Source: Fidelibacterota bacterium (GTDB taxonomy: Bacteria > Marinisomatota > Marinisomatia > Marinisomatales > TCS55). Taken from it: 19,217 nucleotides of DNA. This document shows positions 1 through 7,585 of this stretch, in pieces. Position 1 is the first letter of the stretch, and each line of letters opens with the position of its first letter. Location of the stretch: contig SCKQ01000044.1 in the NCBI GenBank assembly GCA_004124535.1, forward strand, positions 1 through 19,217. Reading direction: 5' to 3'. The position numbers and the translations under genes are program-made. The notes below the pieces were generated by a model, which ran no database searches, had not been told where the DNA came from, and saw only the letters and a list, made by a program, of their open reading frames with translations.

Positions 1-1
1 A

Positions 2-205
2 CGGGGTACGTTTGATCCGGGTTATTTGAATTACAATATTGGAAAACTCATGATTCAAAAATTACGATCGGACTGGTGTGCTGACAAAGGTGGTCGCAAA
101 GCCTGGAAAACATTCCACGACACATATCTTTCCTATGGCGGTCCGCCAATTCCATTGGTTCGAGAAGACATGCTCGGTGCTGCTGATGATGGAAAATTGT
201 TTTAA
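2..205 (+). CDS. DUF885 family protein, C-terminal fragment
   Basis: The frame is open from the window edge to a TAA at 203-205, giving 67 residues of a C-terminus whose start lies outside the window. It contains FDPGYLNYNIGKLMIQKLR, then a WKTFHDTYLSYGGPPIPLVR-like block. From memory this matches the conserved end of DUF885 proteins (alpha-helical, gluzincin-like putative metallopeptidases, often exported), where a GKL-I-KLR segment precedes an FHD-LLSYGG-P-PL block. The metal-binding part would be upstream and is not visible, so activity cannot be judged. The gene is followed after 16 nt by a terminator-promoter module, so it ends its transcription unit. The family call rests on recall of the C-terminal pattern only. 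Confidence 0.72.
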   Translation, partial: RGTFDPGYLNYNIGKLMIQKLRSDWCADKGGRKAWKTFHDTYLSYGGPPIPLVREDMLGAADDGKLF

Positions 206-221
206 TTAGTAAAACATCAAC

Positions 222-245
222 CCCCGCCAATTAGCGGGGTTTTTT
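222..245 (+). terminator. Rho-independent terminator, module copy 1
   Basis: A CCCCGC/GCGGGG hairpin (222-227 with 234-239, 6-nt loop CAATTA) is followed by six T (240-245). It lies 16 nt after the DUF885 stop codon. The preceding AGTAAAACATC is shared with the copy at 2779, so the repeated unit extends upstream of the stem. Confidence 0.9.
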
Positions 246-250
246 GTTTA

Positions 251-280
251 TAGACATTTAGGACTGGTGGGGTGTAATAT
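251..280 (+). promoter_or_regulatory. Sigma70-like promoter, module copy 1
   Basis: A -35-like TAGACA (251-256), an 18-nt spacer and TAATAT (275-280) lie directly after the terminator T-tract. The same arrangement recurs before six other genes in the window. It would start transcription near 287, giving a leader of about 26 nt with AAGGA at 301-305 before the ATG at 313. The -10 with its following bases (TAATATTG) also partly resembles the TAnnTTTG element of Bacteroidetes, so the sigma factor type is uncertain. Confidence 0.75.
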
Positions 281-312
281 TGGTTTCTCAAAGATAATAA
301 AAGGATAATAAG

Positions 313-807
313 ATGAGCAAGATATTACCAATTTTATCAATTCTAATCCTGTTCTCTTGCGATAAGGTGTTGCAAAAGAAACAAATGTATTCCGTTGAAA
401 TCACTTCTTGTCTTTTTAAAGATGATGACTTTAATCGCTCAGAGATCACAGGTAAACCATTACCTGTTTATATGTATGTATACGAGAGTGAATTTCTTAT
501 ATGGGAAGCGAGATTAGGTAAATATCGGGGGCTCCACAACTATGATAATTCGAGTGTCGAAGATAGAATTGCTCTTATATCATATAATCCCGAATATAAA
601 TATCGAATTGAAATACGAGATAAGGCTATTATATCAGAAGAAAAGGGATATACTAAGACATGGGCAAAAGGATTTCCTTTTAAGCCTACATTAGAAAGAC
701 TGAGCGTGGGGAATTATGGTTCACAGATTGGATTTAAAAGTGTCGCTCTTAAAACAATGGAGTATCGCCCTAACAAAAGATTAAAGAAATATAGTTCTGA
801 TCAATGA
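313..807 (+). CDS. Putative lipoprotein of unknown function
   Basis: The 164-residue product begins with a lipoprotein signal peptide: a hydrophobic stretch ILPILSILILFSC with a lipobox LFSC and the acceptor Cys at residue 16. The mature part is mixed-charge and Tyr-rich with alternating strand-like segments (PVYMYVYESEFLIWEARLG, then YRIEIRDKAI). This faintly resembles the strands of a C2-type beta-sandwich, but there is no decisive motif. ATG 313 is preceded by AAGGA at about 7 nt. The gene has its own module promoter upstream (251-280) and a module terminator 59 nt downstream (867-890), so it is probably a single-gene unit. The lipoprotein call is fairly sure; the function is unknown. Confidence 0.75.
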   Translation: MSKILPILSILILFSCDKVLQKKQMYSVEITSCLFKDDDFNRSEITGKPLPVYMYVYESEFLIWEARLGKYRGLHNYDNSSVEDRIALISYNPEYKYRIEIRDKAIISEEKGYTKTWAKGFPFKPTLERLSVGNYGSQIGFKSVALKTMEYRPNKRLKKYSSDQ

Positions 808-866
808 GGATATATTAGATATTAAATGGGTGATAAGTATTTGGCTAACTATATCTAATTATCGAG

Positions 867-890
867 CCCCGCCCATTAGCGGGGTTTCTT
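867..890 (+). terminator. Rho-independent terminator, module copy 2 (promoter half lost)
   Basis: A CCCCGC/GCGGGG stem (867-872 with 879-884, loop CCATTA) is followed by the interrupted tract TTTCTTG. The TTTATAGACATTTA that normally follows is absent and replaced by TTTTAATTATCC, so this copy keeps only the terminator. Confidence 0.82.
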
Positions 891-930
891 GTTTTAATTA
901 TCCCGCAAGCTGATAGATAGGTTGATCATA

Positions 931-961
931 AGTCGGGTTCATAACCCAAATGGTGCAGGTT
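931..961 (+). pseudogene. Possible Met/fMet-tRNA-like fragment
   Basis: TCGGG (933-937), loop TTCATAA (938-944, CAT at 940-942) and CCCAA (945-949) have the layout of the initiator Met-tRNA anticodon arm (UCGGG-CUCAUAA-CCCGA), with one mismatched stem pair. This is followed by GGTGCAGGTT, like the variable region and 5' T-arm (GGTCGCAGGTTC). No acceptor stem, D-arm or completed T-loop is visible, so it cannot be a working tRNA. It could be a relic or chance. Confidence 0.25.
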
Positions 962-1051
962 GGCTTTTGCTGGTATTGCCAATAACACTAAATTCTAACG
1001 TGCCTTATATTTCAAGGAATCAAATAGACTTATTACTATTGAAAGTGGTCC

Positions 1052-2521
1052 ATGAAGCATAAACAGAGCAGTAAAATTTCAAGGCGTAGATTCCTGCGTT
1101 CAAGTACAGCAGCAGGGCTGGTACTAACGCCACTCCATTCATTATTGAGTGTTAAGAACATAGATACAGGTTCAACAAAAAGTATTGTTGTGATCGGAGC
1201 TGGTCTTTCTGGTATCAGTTGCGGCTATGAACTCGTTCAGCATGGATACGATGTAACCGTTTTGGAAGCCCGTTCCCGGCCAGGAGGAAGAGTCCGGACA
1301 TATCGGGATCCTTTTGCCGATAATCTCTATGCCGAAATGGGCGCAGAATATGTAAATGAAAGTGATCAGTTTGTTCGCAGCTATTGTGACAAATTCGGAT
1401 TAGAAGTGTTGCCCGCCAAGCAATATGATGGAATTTACCTGCGCGGTAAACGTTACGTAATGGCTGATTTCAAGCACTTTAAACAGGCCTTACCTTATGC
1501 GGGAACGCAAGGAGGGAATCTATTTGGCCAAGAATATCCATATATTGAAAGATGGGTCACTATGATTAAATCAATTGATGATCTTCCGCAGAAAGTATTG
1601 GACCTGGATAATATATCTGTGGCAGAATTGCTAAAACGGGGTGGCGCACCAAAAGATGTGGTAGAATTGTATTCTTATACCAATGCGACGGAAAGTACCG
1701 CATTGCCTAAGAATATGTCCGCATTATCCATGGTCCTGGCAAATTACCAAGCATCTGCTTTTAGTGAAAATACGGTAGAAGGGCGCATCTTTGGTGGTAA
1801 TGACCAATTAGCGAAAAAGTTTGCTAAAATAATCGCCGCTAATGTGCACTATAATTGTCCAGTGAGGAAGATCAAGCATAGCAAGGACGAAATTGAAGTT
1901 TTCTTTGAAGAAAGTGGCAGAAGAACATCTATAAAAGGGGATCGTTGTGTAATTACTATGCCAGTGTCTATGTTGCGACGAACGGCCATTGAACCCTATT
2001 TTCCGGATGATAAGATGCATTGTATTCGTGAGCAGAGTTACGGTCACGTCATGAAGATTGCTATGCAGTTTAAACGCCGTATATGGGATGAATCTGGTAG
2101 TATTGGCCAGCGCGTATTTACCGATACACCATTGCGTCGAGTTTATCATCATTCCATAGATCAACCAGGTCCGCGTGGCATACTGCTCTCATTTACGTCT
2201 GGGGCTGATGCTATGAAACTGGGCAGGATGCAGGAAAATCGACGCTTAAAGGTTGCCCATGATACCGCTGCAAAACTGTGGCCAAACGCCCAAAATACAT
2301 GGGAATCTGGCATAACCAAATACTGGAACGAAGACCCTTGGCTGCGAGCTAGCTATTCAGTTGCCGGTGTGGGGCAAAAAGACTTCCGTGATATATTAAA
2401 AAGACCGGAAGGACGCGTGCATTTTGCAGGCGAACATACATCGATTTACCGCGCGTCTATGAACGGTGCTATTGAATCTGGTGTTAGAGCCAGTCAGGAA
2501 ATTATCGAAACTGGAAACTAA
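1052..2521 (+). CDS. FAD-dependent amine oxidase (monoamine/L-amino-acid oxidase family), Tat-exported
   Basis: The 489-residue protein is of normal length for the flavin amine oxidase family, which oxidises primary or secondary amines or amino acids to imines and gives H2O2. The N-terminus carries a twin-arginine signal, SRRRFLRSSTAAG (residues 10-22), followed by a hydrophobic stretch, so a folded FAD enzyme is probably exported to the periplasm. A dinucleotide-binding fold follows: IVVIGAGLSGISCGYEL (45-61), Glu72 for the ribose, and RSRPGGRVRTY (74-84), the usual RxGGR motif. The C-terminal FAD block is GRVHFAGEHTSIYRASMNGA (about 453-472). No SGGC-type covalent flavin cysteine is seen. 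Substrate cannot be assigned. It has no module promoter: copy 2 upstream lacks that half, so it must use another promoter in 891-1051, which I could not fix. Confidence 0.9.
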   Translation: MKHKQSSKISRRRFLRSSTAAGLVLTPLHSLLSVKNIDTGSTKSIVVIGAGLSGISCGYELVQHGYDVTVLEARSRPGGRVRTYRDPFADNLYAEMGAEYVNESDQFVRSYCDKFGLEVLPAKQYDGIYLRGKRYVMADFKHFKQALPYAGTQGGNLFGQEYPYIERWVTMIKSIDDLPQKVLDLDNISVAELLKRGGAPKDVVELYSYTNATESTALPKNMSALSMVLANYQASAFSENTVEGRIFGGNDQLAKKFAKIIAANVHYNCPVRKIKHSKDEIEVFFEESGRRTSIKGDRCVITMPVSMLRRTAIEPYFPDDKMHCIREQSYGHVMKIAMQFKRRIWDESGSIGQRVFTDTPLRRVYHHSIDQPGPRGILLSFTSGADAMKLGRMQENRRLKVAHDTAAKLWPNAQNTWESGITKYWNEDPWLRASYSVAGVGQKDFRDILKRPEGRVHFAGEHTSIYRASMNGAIESGVRASQEIIETGN

Positions 2522-2564
2522 GCGATAATTTCTCTGTAATTTGATAGGATTTAGTAATAGGAGA

Positions 2565-2753
2565 ATGTATGGTATCCAAGAGATTCTTTGGTACTTCAGC
2601 TTGTGGCGGTGCGACACAACACTTTCCTGTTTTTTATCAGGTAATCCTATGTTTGGTGATGATTATAACAAACCAGTTTGTGCTAGTATTTACCTACATC
2701 AGATACAGGCTGGGGAATACCTGCAGACCAAGAAGATGGTACTATTGAAATAG
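2565..2753 (+). pseudogene. Relic of a type IX-secreted protein (C-terminal sorting-domain end)
   Basis: The last 23 codons (from about 2685) read ASIYLHQIQAGEYLQTKK then MVLLK and stop. This is the end of a type A type IX sorting domain and is closely similar to the end of the protein at 8297-10327. Upstream in the same frame the translation (MYGIQEILWYF...) does not look like a secreted domain. A ribosome-site-like TAGGAGA directly precedes the ATG at 2565. The likely history is a large internal deletion in a secreted-protein gene, leaving a start region and the C-terminal end; that history is inference. The homology with 10260-10358 continues past the stop into the terminator. Confidence 0.6.
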
Positions 2754-2778
2754 GTTCTTTAAATAGTAAAACATCGAG

Positions 2779-2802
2779 CCCCGCCAATTAGCGGGGTTTT
2801 TT
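2779..2802 (+). terminator. Rho-independent terminator, module copy 3
   Basis: A CCCCGC/GCGGGG stem (2779-2784 with 2791-2796, loop CAATTA) is followed by six T. It is identical in stem and loop to copy 1, including the AGTAAAACATC just upstream. It faces the 3' end of the convergent minus-strand gene. Confidence 0.88.
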
Positions 2803-2840
2803 GTTTATAGACATTCAGTTGTCTAGATTAAAAGCCTCAT
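2803..2840 (+). repeat. Decayed promoter half of module copy 3
   Basis: GTTTATAGACATT is intact (-35-like TAGACA at 2808-2813), but at the expected -10 position, 18 nt on (2832-2837), the bases are AAGCCT with no TAATAT. The next gene is on the opposite strand, so there is nothing for this copy to drive. The remaining bases to 2988 show no gene, and no clear terminator for the minus-strand gene was seen. Confidence 0.6.
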
Positions 2841-2988
2841 TGTATGCCCTGTAACCACCTTGTAGAAGTGCTACAAACGCAATTGCAGATGATGTCATTT
2901 ACCGATAGAAATAGTCCAATCCACGATGACGATTCAACCTACTACGAGAAAATACCAGATCACCTTTTTTATATTATATAGCAAATAA

Positions 2989-5900
2989 TTACTTTGCCAA
3001 TGCTTCCTGTAATTTTATGTTTGTTTCGCGGAGCCTTCCTGAAAGCATTTTAATAATTTGTTGCATAATCTCAGAATTTCCAGCCATTAATTCGTAAAAA
3101 CCATCCTGTGCAATTTTTAGGACTGTTGTTTCCGCTTCTGCAGTAGCATCCGCTGAACGAGGTTCTTGATCCAAAAGCGCCATTTCCCCCAACACCGTAC
3201 TCTTCCCGAGGGTCACAATATGATGTTCTCCCTTATGAATCCTCACGTTTCCATCTACCACGATATACATGGAATCACCATAGTCTCCTTCAGAAAACAT
3301 GAGTTTTTCATCAGAGTGATATATTTCTTCAGAAATTTGAGCGATTCTGGTAAGAACATCACCGGGGATATTCTTAAATAAATCAACTGATTTTAACAGG
3401 ATAGTTTTTTCGAGTATTGAATACATATCGGTCTCCTTGTTCAAACTGAACTTTTCTAAAGGAATTATCTCCTTAATTTTACCGGATTCATCTTCAATCC
3501 GGCTAAATAATTGATCAATAAAAATTGTCTCCTGGATTTTATCCCAGTCGATCTTTTCTAATAAGTCCTGGCGATTACTTTTGATAATGTAATTAAGTGC
3601 GATTGCGGCTTTCCACTTATGCGCACCATGAATCCAAAAGAGTATCAAATCATCAAATTCAACTAGTAATTCATTAAACAAATCTTTTCCAGCTTTTACT
3701 TCATCAATATCAACATCGATGAGTGGCATAGTCAGTTTGCGGTTTCCCGGGGAAAAGGTGGTATCCACCAACTCCAACACATAAGGCATTAATTCCGAAT
3801 CTTGGTTGGCAACATATTGAATATAGGTTTCAATGGGTGTATTTGGATCATGCAAAACACCCAACTTTAACATAATTTGAATAAATTTCTTTATATCACT
3901 TTCTATGTGGTCTCTGATTAAAAAACAATTCTCATCATCAGGTAAACATTGTAAAAATAATACCAGTTGGTATGGTCTTTTAGCAATGGAATCCAAGTTT
4001 ATATCTATCCCTTTTATAAAATCCTCAGATGGATGATCTTCCCTGGCCACAGACAATAATGAGTTGGTTACTTCTGCCAAGATGTTTAGATAAGTTTCGT
4101 CTAACCCTTTTTGTAATATCTTCGATGAATTTTCCACTTTATAGTGTTTTAAACAGCGAATAATTCCCATTCGCAGTGGGAATTCGCTATCCTTTTTATA
4201 TAACCATTTATCCAGATTATTTAATACTAATTCTTCATCAAATCCAGATAAAGCATGTCGAGCTTGCATGGCAGTTTTTGGATAGGCCAAATTTCCAATT
4301 ATATGATCCGTTAAATCCGGATTGTCTCTGGTTGAAGCAATCCGCAAAGATTCTTCCCGAATTTCTGGTGAGTCACGATGTAGAAAATCAATCAATTTTT
4401 CATCATTCATGATCCCCATGGGCTTATCTAAAAACTGGAGGCCTGCTTTTATCTTTTTCACATCTGGACTGTTCAATAATTTCTGTAAAACTGTCTTGGC
4501 ATCATTTTCATGACTATTCATTTTCAATAATGAACAGGCACTGGCTGATCTGATCTCCAAATCAGCACTTGATAGGTTCTGATGTAATTCATCTGAAACT
4601 GGTGAAAGTTTTCTTTCTCCTGCTACGGCAATCGCTTCAGATTTTATTTCTTCACTGTGTTTAACCGCATCGATAATAAATTGGTCCTCAATAATACTGG
4701 GTTGACTTCCTGCTAATTCAAGAATTGCTTTTTTCACATTGGTTGATCCATTTTGAAATAATTCTGCTAATGTATTTTTCCATGGATCAAGAGGCATTGT
4801 TTTAATCAGATCTATTCCAAACAATTGCTTGAATTCATCCTTGTCCAATAATGTTTTATCAATAGTTTGGATGATGTGATTATCCGTTAGATCAAATTCT
4901 ACATCTTCCAAATTCAATTGTCTTTTCTCAATAGCAATCATCAGTGTTTTAACATATCCGTTTTTCAACCGAAAACTATTCCATACCCAAAATATTATCG
5001 CTACCAGTGCCATGATGCTCAGGAGATGTAATTTATCAGTTGGGACAAATTGAAATTGCACCAAAACAAAAATGAGAATGCCCACTACTCCCTCTAGTGT
5101 TGCTCTGATTGCACTATCAATGACCGGTTTTGCCTGTTTTTTTCTATCCTTAGGAACGGGTAGCCAGAGAATTTCCTGAGCGGCGCTATTGATAGAAAAT
5201 TTAAACACCTGATCAGAAAATTTTGCCATAAAGACCGATGCAAGGAGTGGGATCATTAGAAAACCTGATGTTCCAAAAGCGAGTGAAATAGGTAAAAATA
5301 GAAGTCCAGCAAGTATACCAAAGCGAGCTAAAACCATCCCGGTGATAAAAAACTGCATGAAAATCGTAGCCGCTCCGGTAGCCATATAATAGGTACCGAA
5401 AAAACTTACCAAATCATCTTGGAGTGGGAATGTTTCAACTGCTGTCATTTTAAATTGATAATCGATTATCTTTGATATAAATGCTGCCAATCCGATGAGT
5501 AGAGCGATAGATTTTAAATAGGGGTCAAATTTGAATTTTGTTTTTTTCTCTTTTGATTCTACTGCGGGTTTCTTTTTTTGTCTTTGTTTATCTTCAGGCT
5601 CCTTGTATTTCTTTATGAGCATGCCCATAATCACATACAAGCAAATAAAGAAAATGGTAAGGTATAGTAATTTCTCTGATCCAAACATTTTTACAAATGG
5701 TTTCAGGGAATACCCTGCCAAAATACCTGCCACCGATCCACCAGCGCCTAATATACTGAACAATCTTTTTGCTTGCCGGGCATCAAACACTTCTCCGGCA
5801 AGCATCCAAAATTGTAATATAGAAAGGGAAACAACCACTTCCATAAATACGAATAAGAAAGGAATTAACCATTTTTCAGGGAGAGCGGTAATTGATTCAC

Positions 5901-6219
5901 CAGCGGCAAACATGGTAAAAAGCCTGCTTAGAGAAATTTGTATAATTAACAGAGTTGCTGCAAAAATTGCCCCGCCAATGGTTATCACCTGAATTAAATC
6001 TTTTCCATCCGTAACTCGTTTATAAATGTTAATAACAATGACCATCGTTATGGCAATTGCCACAAACATCAAAGGCAGATAACTTCTGTCAAATAAATTC
6101 AGGAAGTATGCATCGCGGGCTGAACTGCCTGTGATGCTTGTTGCTACAACTGCAAAAAATTGAACAAACAGAATCAGTACCTGCTTGCGCTCGTCTTTTT
6201 TGATATTAAACAGTTTCAA
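2989..6219 (-). CDS. Npt1/Npt2-type ADP/ATP carrier-like MFS transporter with HEAT repeats and a C-terminal cyclic-nucleotide-binding domain
   Basis: The 1076-residue protein has three parts. Residues 1 to about 430 are a membrane region of roughly 11-12 helices opening with VLILFVQFFAVVATSITGSS and ARDAYFLNLFDR, the start typical of the nucleotide (ADP/ATP) carrier family related to MFS. There is a Lys-rich cytoplasmic loop near 210-230. About 470-900 is an alpha-helical solenoid of HEAT-like repeats (for example SADLEIRSASACSLLKM). Residues 939-1055 are a cyclic-nucleotide-binding fold with the phosphate cassette GEMALLDQEPRSADATA, keeping Glu1012 and Arg1021. Transport of nucleotides is not proven; free-living relatives with this architecture may move other solutes. 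Translation starts at TTG (6217-6219) in the best-fitting frame, with only a weak ribosome site. The gene is divergent from a Crp/Fnr regulator with the same kind of sensory domain. Confidence 0.85.
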   Translation of the reverse strand: MKLFNIKKDERKQVLILFVQFFAVVATSITGSSARDAYFLNLFDRSYLPLMFVAIAITMVIVINIYKRVTDGKDLIQVITIGGAIFAATLLIIQISLSRLFTMFAAGESITALPEKWLIPFLFVFMEVVVSLSILQFWMLAGEVFDARQAKRLFSILGAGGSVAGILAGYSLKPFVKMFGSEKLLYLTIFFICLYVIMGMLIKKYKEPEDKQRQKKKPAVESKEKKTKFKFDPYLKSIALLIGLAAFISKIIDYQFKMTAVETFPLQDDLVSFFGTYYMATGAATIFMQFFITGMVLARFGILAGLLFLPISLAFGTSGFLMIPLLASVFMAKFSDQVFKFSINSAAQEILWLPVPKDRKKQAKPVIDSAIRATLEGVVGILIFVLVQFQFVPTDKLHLLSIMALVAIIFWVWNSFRLKNGYVKTLMIAIEKRQLNLEDVEFDLTDNHIIQTIDKTLLDKDEFKQLFGIDLIKTMPLDPWKNTLAELFQNGSTNVKKAILELAGSQPSIIEDQFIIDAVKHSEEIKSEAIAVAGERKLSPVSDELHQNLSSADLEIRSASACSLLKMNSHENDAKTVLQKLLNSPDVKKIKAGLQFLDKPMGIMNDEKLIDFLHRDSPEIREESLRIASTRDNPDLTDHIIGNLAYPKTAMQARHALSGFDEELVLNNLDKWLYKKDSEFPLRMGIIRCLKHYKVENSSKILQKGLDETYLNILAEVTNSLLSVAREDHPSEDFIKGIDINLDSIAKRPYQLVLFLQCLPDDENCFLIRDHIESDIKKFIQIMLKLGVLHDPNTPIETYIQYVANQDSELMPYVLELVDTTFSPGNRKLTMPLIDVDIDEVKAGKDLFNELLVEFDDLILFWIHGAHKWKAAIALNYIIKSNRQDLLEKIDWDKIQETIFIDQLFSRIEDESGKIKEIIPLEKFSLNKETDMYSILEKTILLKSVDLFKNIPGDVLTRIAQISEEIYHSDEKLMFSEGDYGDSMYIVVDGNVRIHKGEHHIVTLGKSTVLGEMALLDQEPRSADATAEAETTVLKIAQDGFYELMAGNSEIMQQIIKMLSGRLRETNIKLQEALAK

Positions 6220-6715
6220 TTGGTCTTGCGGGTGACTATACTATGGTTAAAGATTGTTGATAATTATTTTTCAGATATTAAAAATAAAATTGAAATATTT
6301 GAAGTCTCAATATCCAAGGGAAACTACATTTTATATACTAAACTAGATCAAATGCAGCCCATTGACGATTTCAAGGCTTTCTGTTATTGTTATTAGCATC
6401 AAGAAGCGGGGTTATTTGTTTATAGACATTTATGGCTGTTGAGTGTACATTTAATTTAATGGAATTCTCAATTATTGTATTTCCCCCCGTACCCGTAACA
6501 GCTACTGATTTTAAAGACGTATTTCACAGGGGAGTGGAATGGAAAAAAATTACAGGTCACCAATTTAGTATCCATAATTGTAACGTTATTGTTGAAACAG
6601 AATGTAATTTCTAGCTGTGGCGACCAATATAAGTACGTCCAAAGATGCAACCATTGCCCGTAATTTGATCCCAATTAGTAGTATGGGCAAATGTATAATT
6701 TGAAAGTGGAATTAA
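6220..6715. other. 496-nt intergenic region between divergent genes
   Basis: No convincing gene was found. Short frames exist on both strands (6432-6614 plus; 6468-6674 minus) but lack ribosome sites and domain features. The region holds a decayed module copy (6398-6452) and must contain the promoters of the minus-strand transporter and of the Crp/Fnr gene. A TTGAT half-site followed by CCCAATTAG lies at 6665-6678, about 40 nt before the regulator start, and could be a weak Fnr-type site. That is speculative, as the second half matches poorly. Confidence 0.5.
6398..6452 (+). repeat. Decayed module copy 4
   Basis: ATCAAG is followed directly by AAGCGGGGTTATTTGTTTATAGACATTTA. The left arm of the hairpin (CCCCGCC) is deleted, so no terminator can form. 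The -35-like TAGACA (6423-6428) remains, but the -10 has become TACATT (6446-6451). No gene starts within 260 nt downstream. Confidence 0.75.
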
Positions 6716-7396
6716 TTGGGTAAGATCGATATTCTAAAAGAAGTGCCGATCTTTGGTGAACTATCCGAATCAGACTTGCAGTCTGTTGTTGGTAAAATGG
6801 AGTCCCAATCCTATAAAAAAGGCCGAATTATATTGAAAGAAGACAGTGTGGGCGAACATTGTTATTTTCTTATTCGTGGCCGGGTGAAAATCACACGTAT
6901 GAGTAGCGATGGAAGAGAGGTGATCCTGGCCTTATTGGGCCCAGGTGATTTCTTTGGTGAAATGTCACTTTTAAGTGGGGAATCACGCTCTGCGAATGTG
7001 ATTGCGCTGGAAAAAACAAAAGCTATGACGTTGAATACGGAAGATTTCCTAAATACACTAGAATTACATCCCAAGGTAGCCATTGGTCTGTTACGTGAAT
7101 TAGCAATCAGGCTTCAAAAAAGTGATGAACAAATAGCCAGTCTATCCTTGAGTGATGCTGAACGCAGAATTGCCATAACCCTTTTACGGATAGCGGAAGA
7201 ACAAGGGACCATTCATCAGGGGAATGTCACAATTGATCCATTGCCTTCCCAACAGGATGTAGCTAATATGGCTGGGACGACTCGAGAAACTGTGTCACGT
7301 ACCTATAGATTAATGGAAGAGGATGGCTATGTCCAGCGGAAGGGTCGGAAGCTTGTTATCTTGTATTTTAAACGGTTCTTGAGCGATTTTTCCTGA
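6716..7396 (+). CDS. Crp/Fnr family transcriptional regulator
   Basis: The 226-residue protein has family-typical length. Residues 5-120 form the cyclic-nucleotide-binding-like sensory fold with GEMSLLSGESRSA (81-93), where Glu82 and Arg91 hold the cAMP phosphate and ribose in CRP. A dimerisation helix follows, then a winged helix-turn-helix (178-211) with TTRETVSRTYR as recognition helix. It has the E-xx-S-R pattern of FNR, which reads TTGAT half-sites, together with the Arg-Glu pair of CRP. There is one cysteine (Cys49) and no N-terminal Cys cluster, so it is not an Fe-S oxygen sensor. A ligand such as cAMP is possible but not shown. The start is TTG 6716, because a TAA sits in frame directly before it. 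It is divergent from the transporter carrying a similar sensory domain. Confidence 0.9.
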   Translation: MGKIDILKEVPIFGELSESDLQSVVGKMESQSYKKGRIILKEDSVGEHCYFLIRGRVKITRMSSDGREVILALLGPGDFFGEMSLLSGESRSANVIALEKTKAMTLNTEDFLNTLELHPKVAIGLLRELAIRLQKSDEQIASLSLSDAERRIAITLLRIAEEQGTIHQGNVTIDPLPSQQDVANMAGTTRETVSRTYRLMEEDGYVQRKGRKLVILYFKRFLSDFS

Positions 7397-7529
7397 CTCA
7401 GGATCTGTAACATACCCGAAATCATATCCTTAGGTTTTGATCAAATTGGTATTTTCAGGACAACTTTCCTGGTAGAATAAAGTGATTCTGTAACTTACAT
7501 AAAAACCCAGTCAACCAGCGTTTTGTTTA

Positions 7530-7559
7530 TGGATATTTACGGCTTCAGGTATGTAATAT
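7530..7559 (+). promoter_or_regulatory. Sigma70-like promoter, module copy 5 (terminator eroded)
   Basis: TTTTGTTTATGGATATTTA is followed by an 18-nt spacer (7536-7553) and TAATAT (7554-7559). The -35 is changed to TGGATA (7530-7535). The hairpin upstream has degenerated to ACCCAGTCAACCAGCG and should not terminate well. It precedes the lipoprotein ATG at 7586. Confidence 0.65.
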
Positions 7560-7585
7560 TGTATAAGCAATCAGGAATTGATAAC

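Noticed and set aside
1808..2164. 118-codon minus-strand frame within the amine oxidase gene
   Set aside because: It lies wholly inside a well-supported gene and its translation has no recognisable features.
6432..6674. Short frames on both strands between the divergent genes, and a stretch after 6620 reading ATNISTSKDATIARN
   Set aside because: The last one faintly resembles the start of a secreted-protein domain, but it is bounded by stop codons and too short to call even as a relic.
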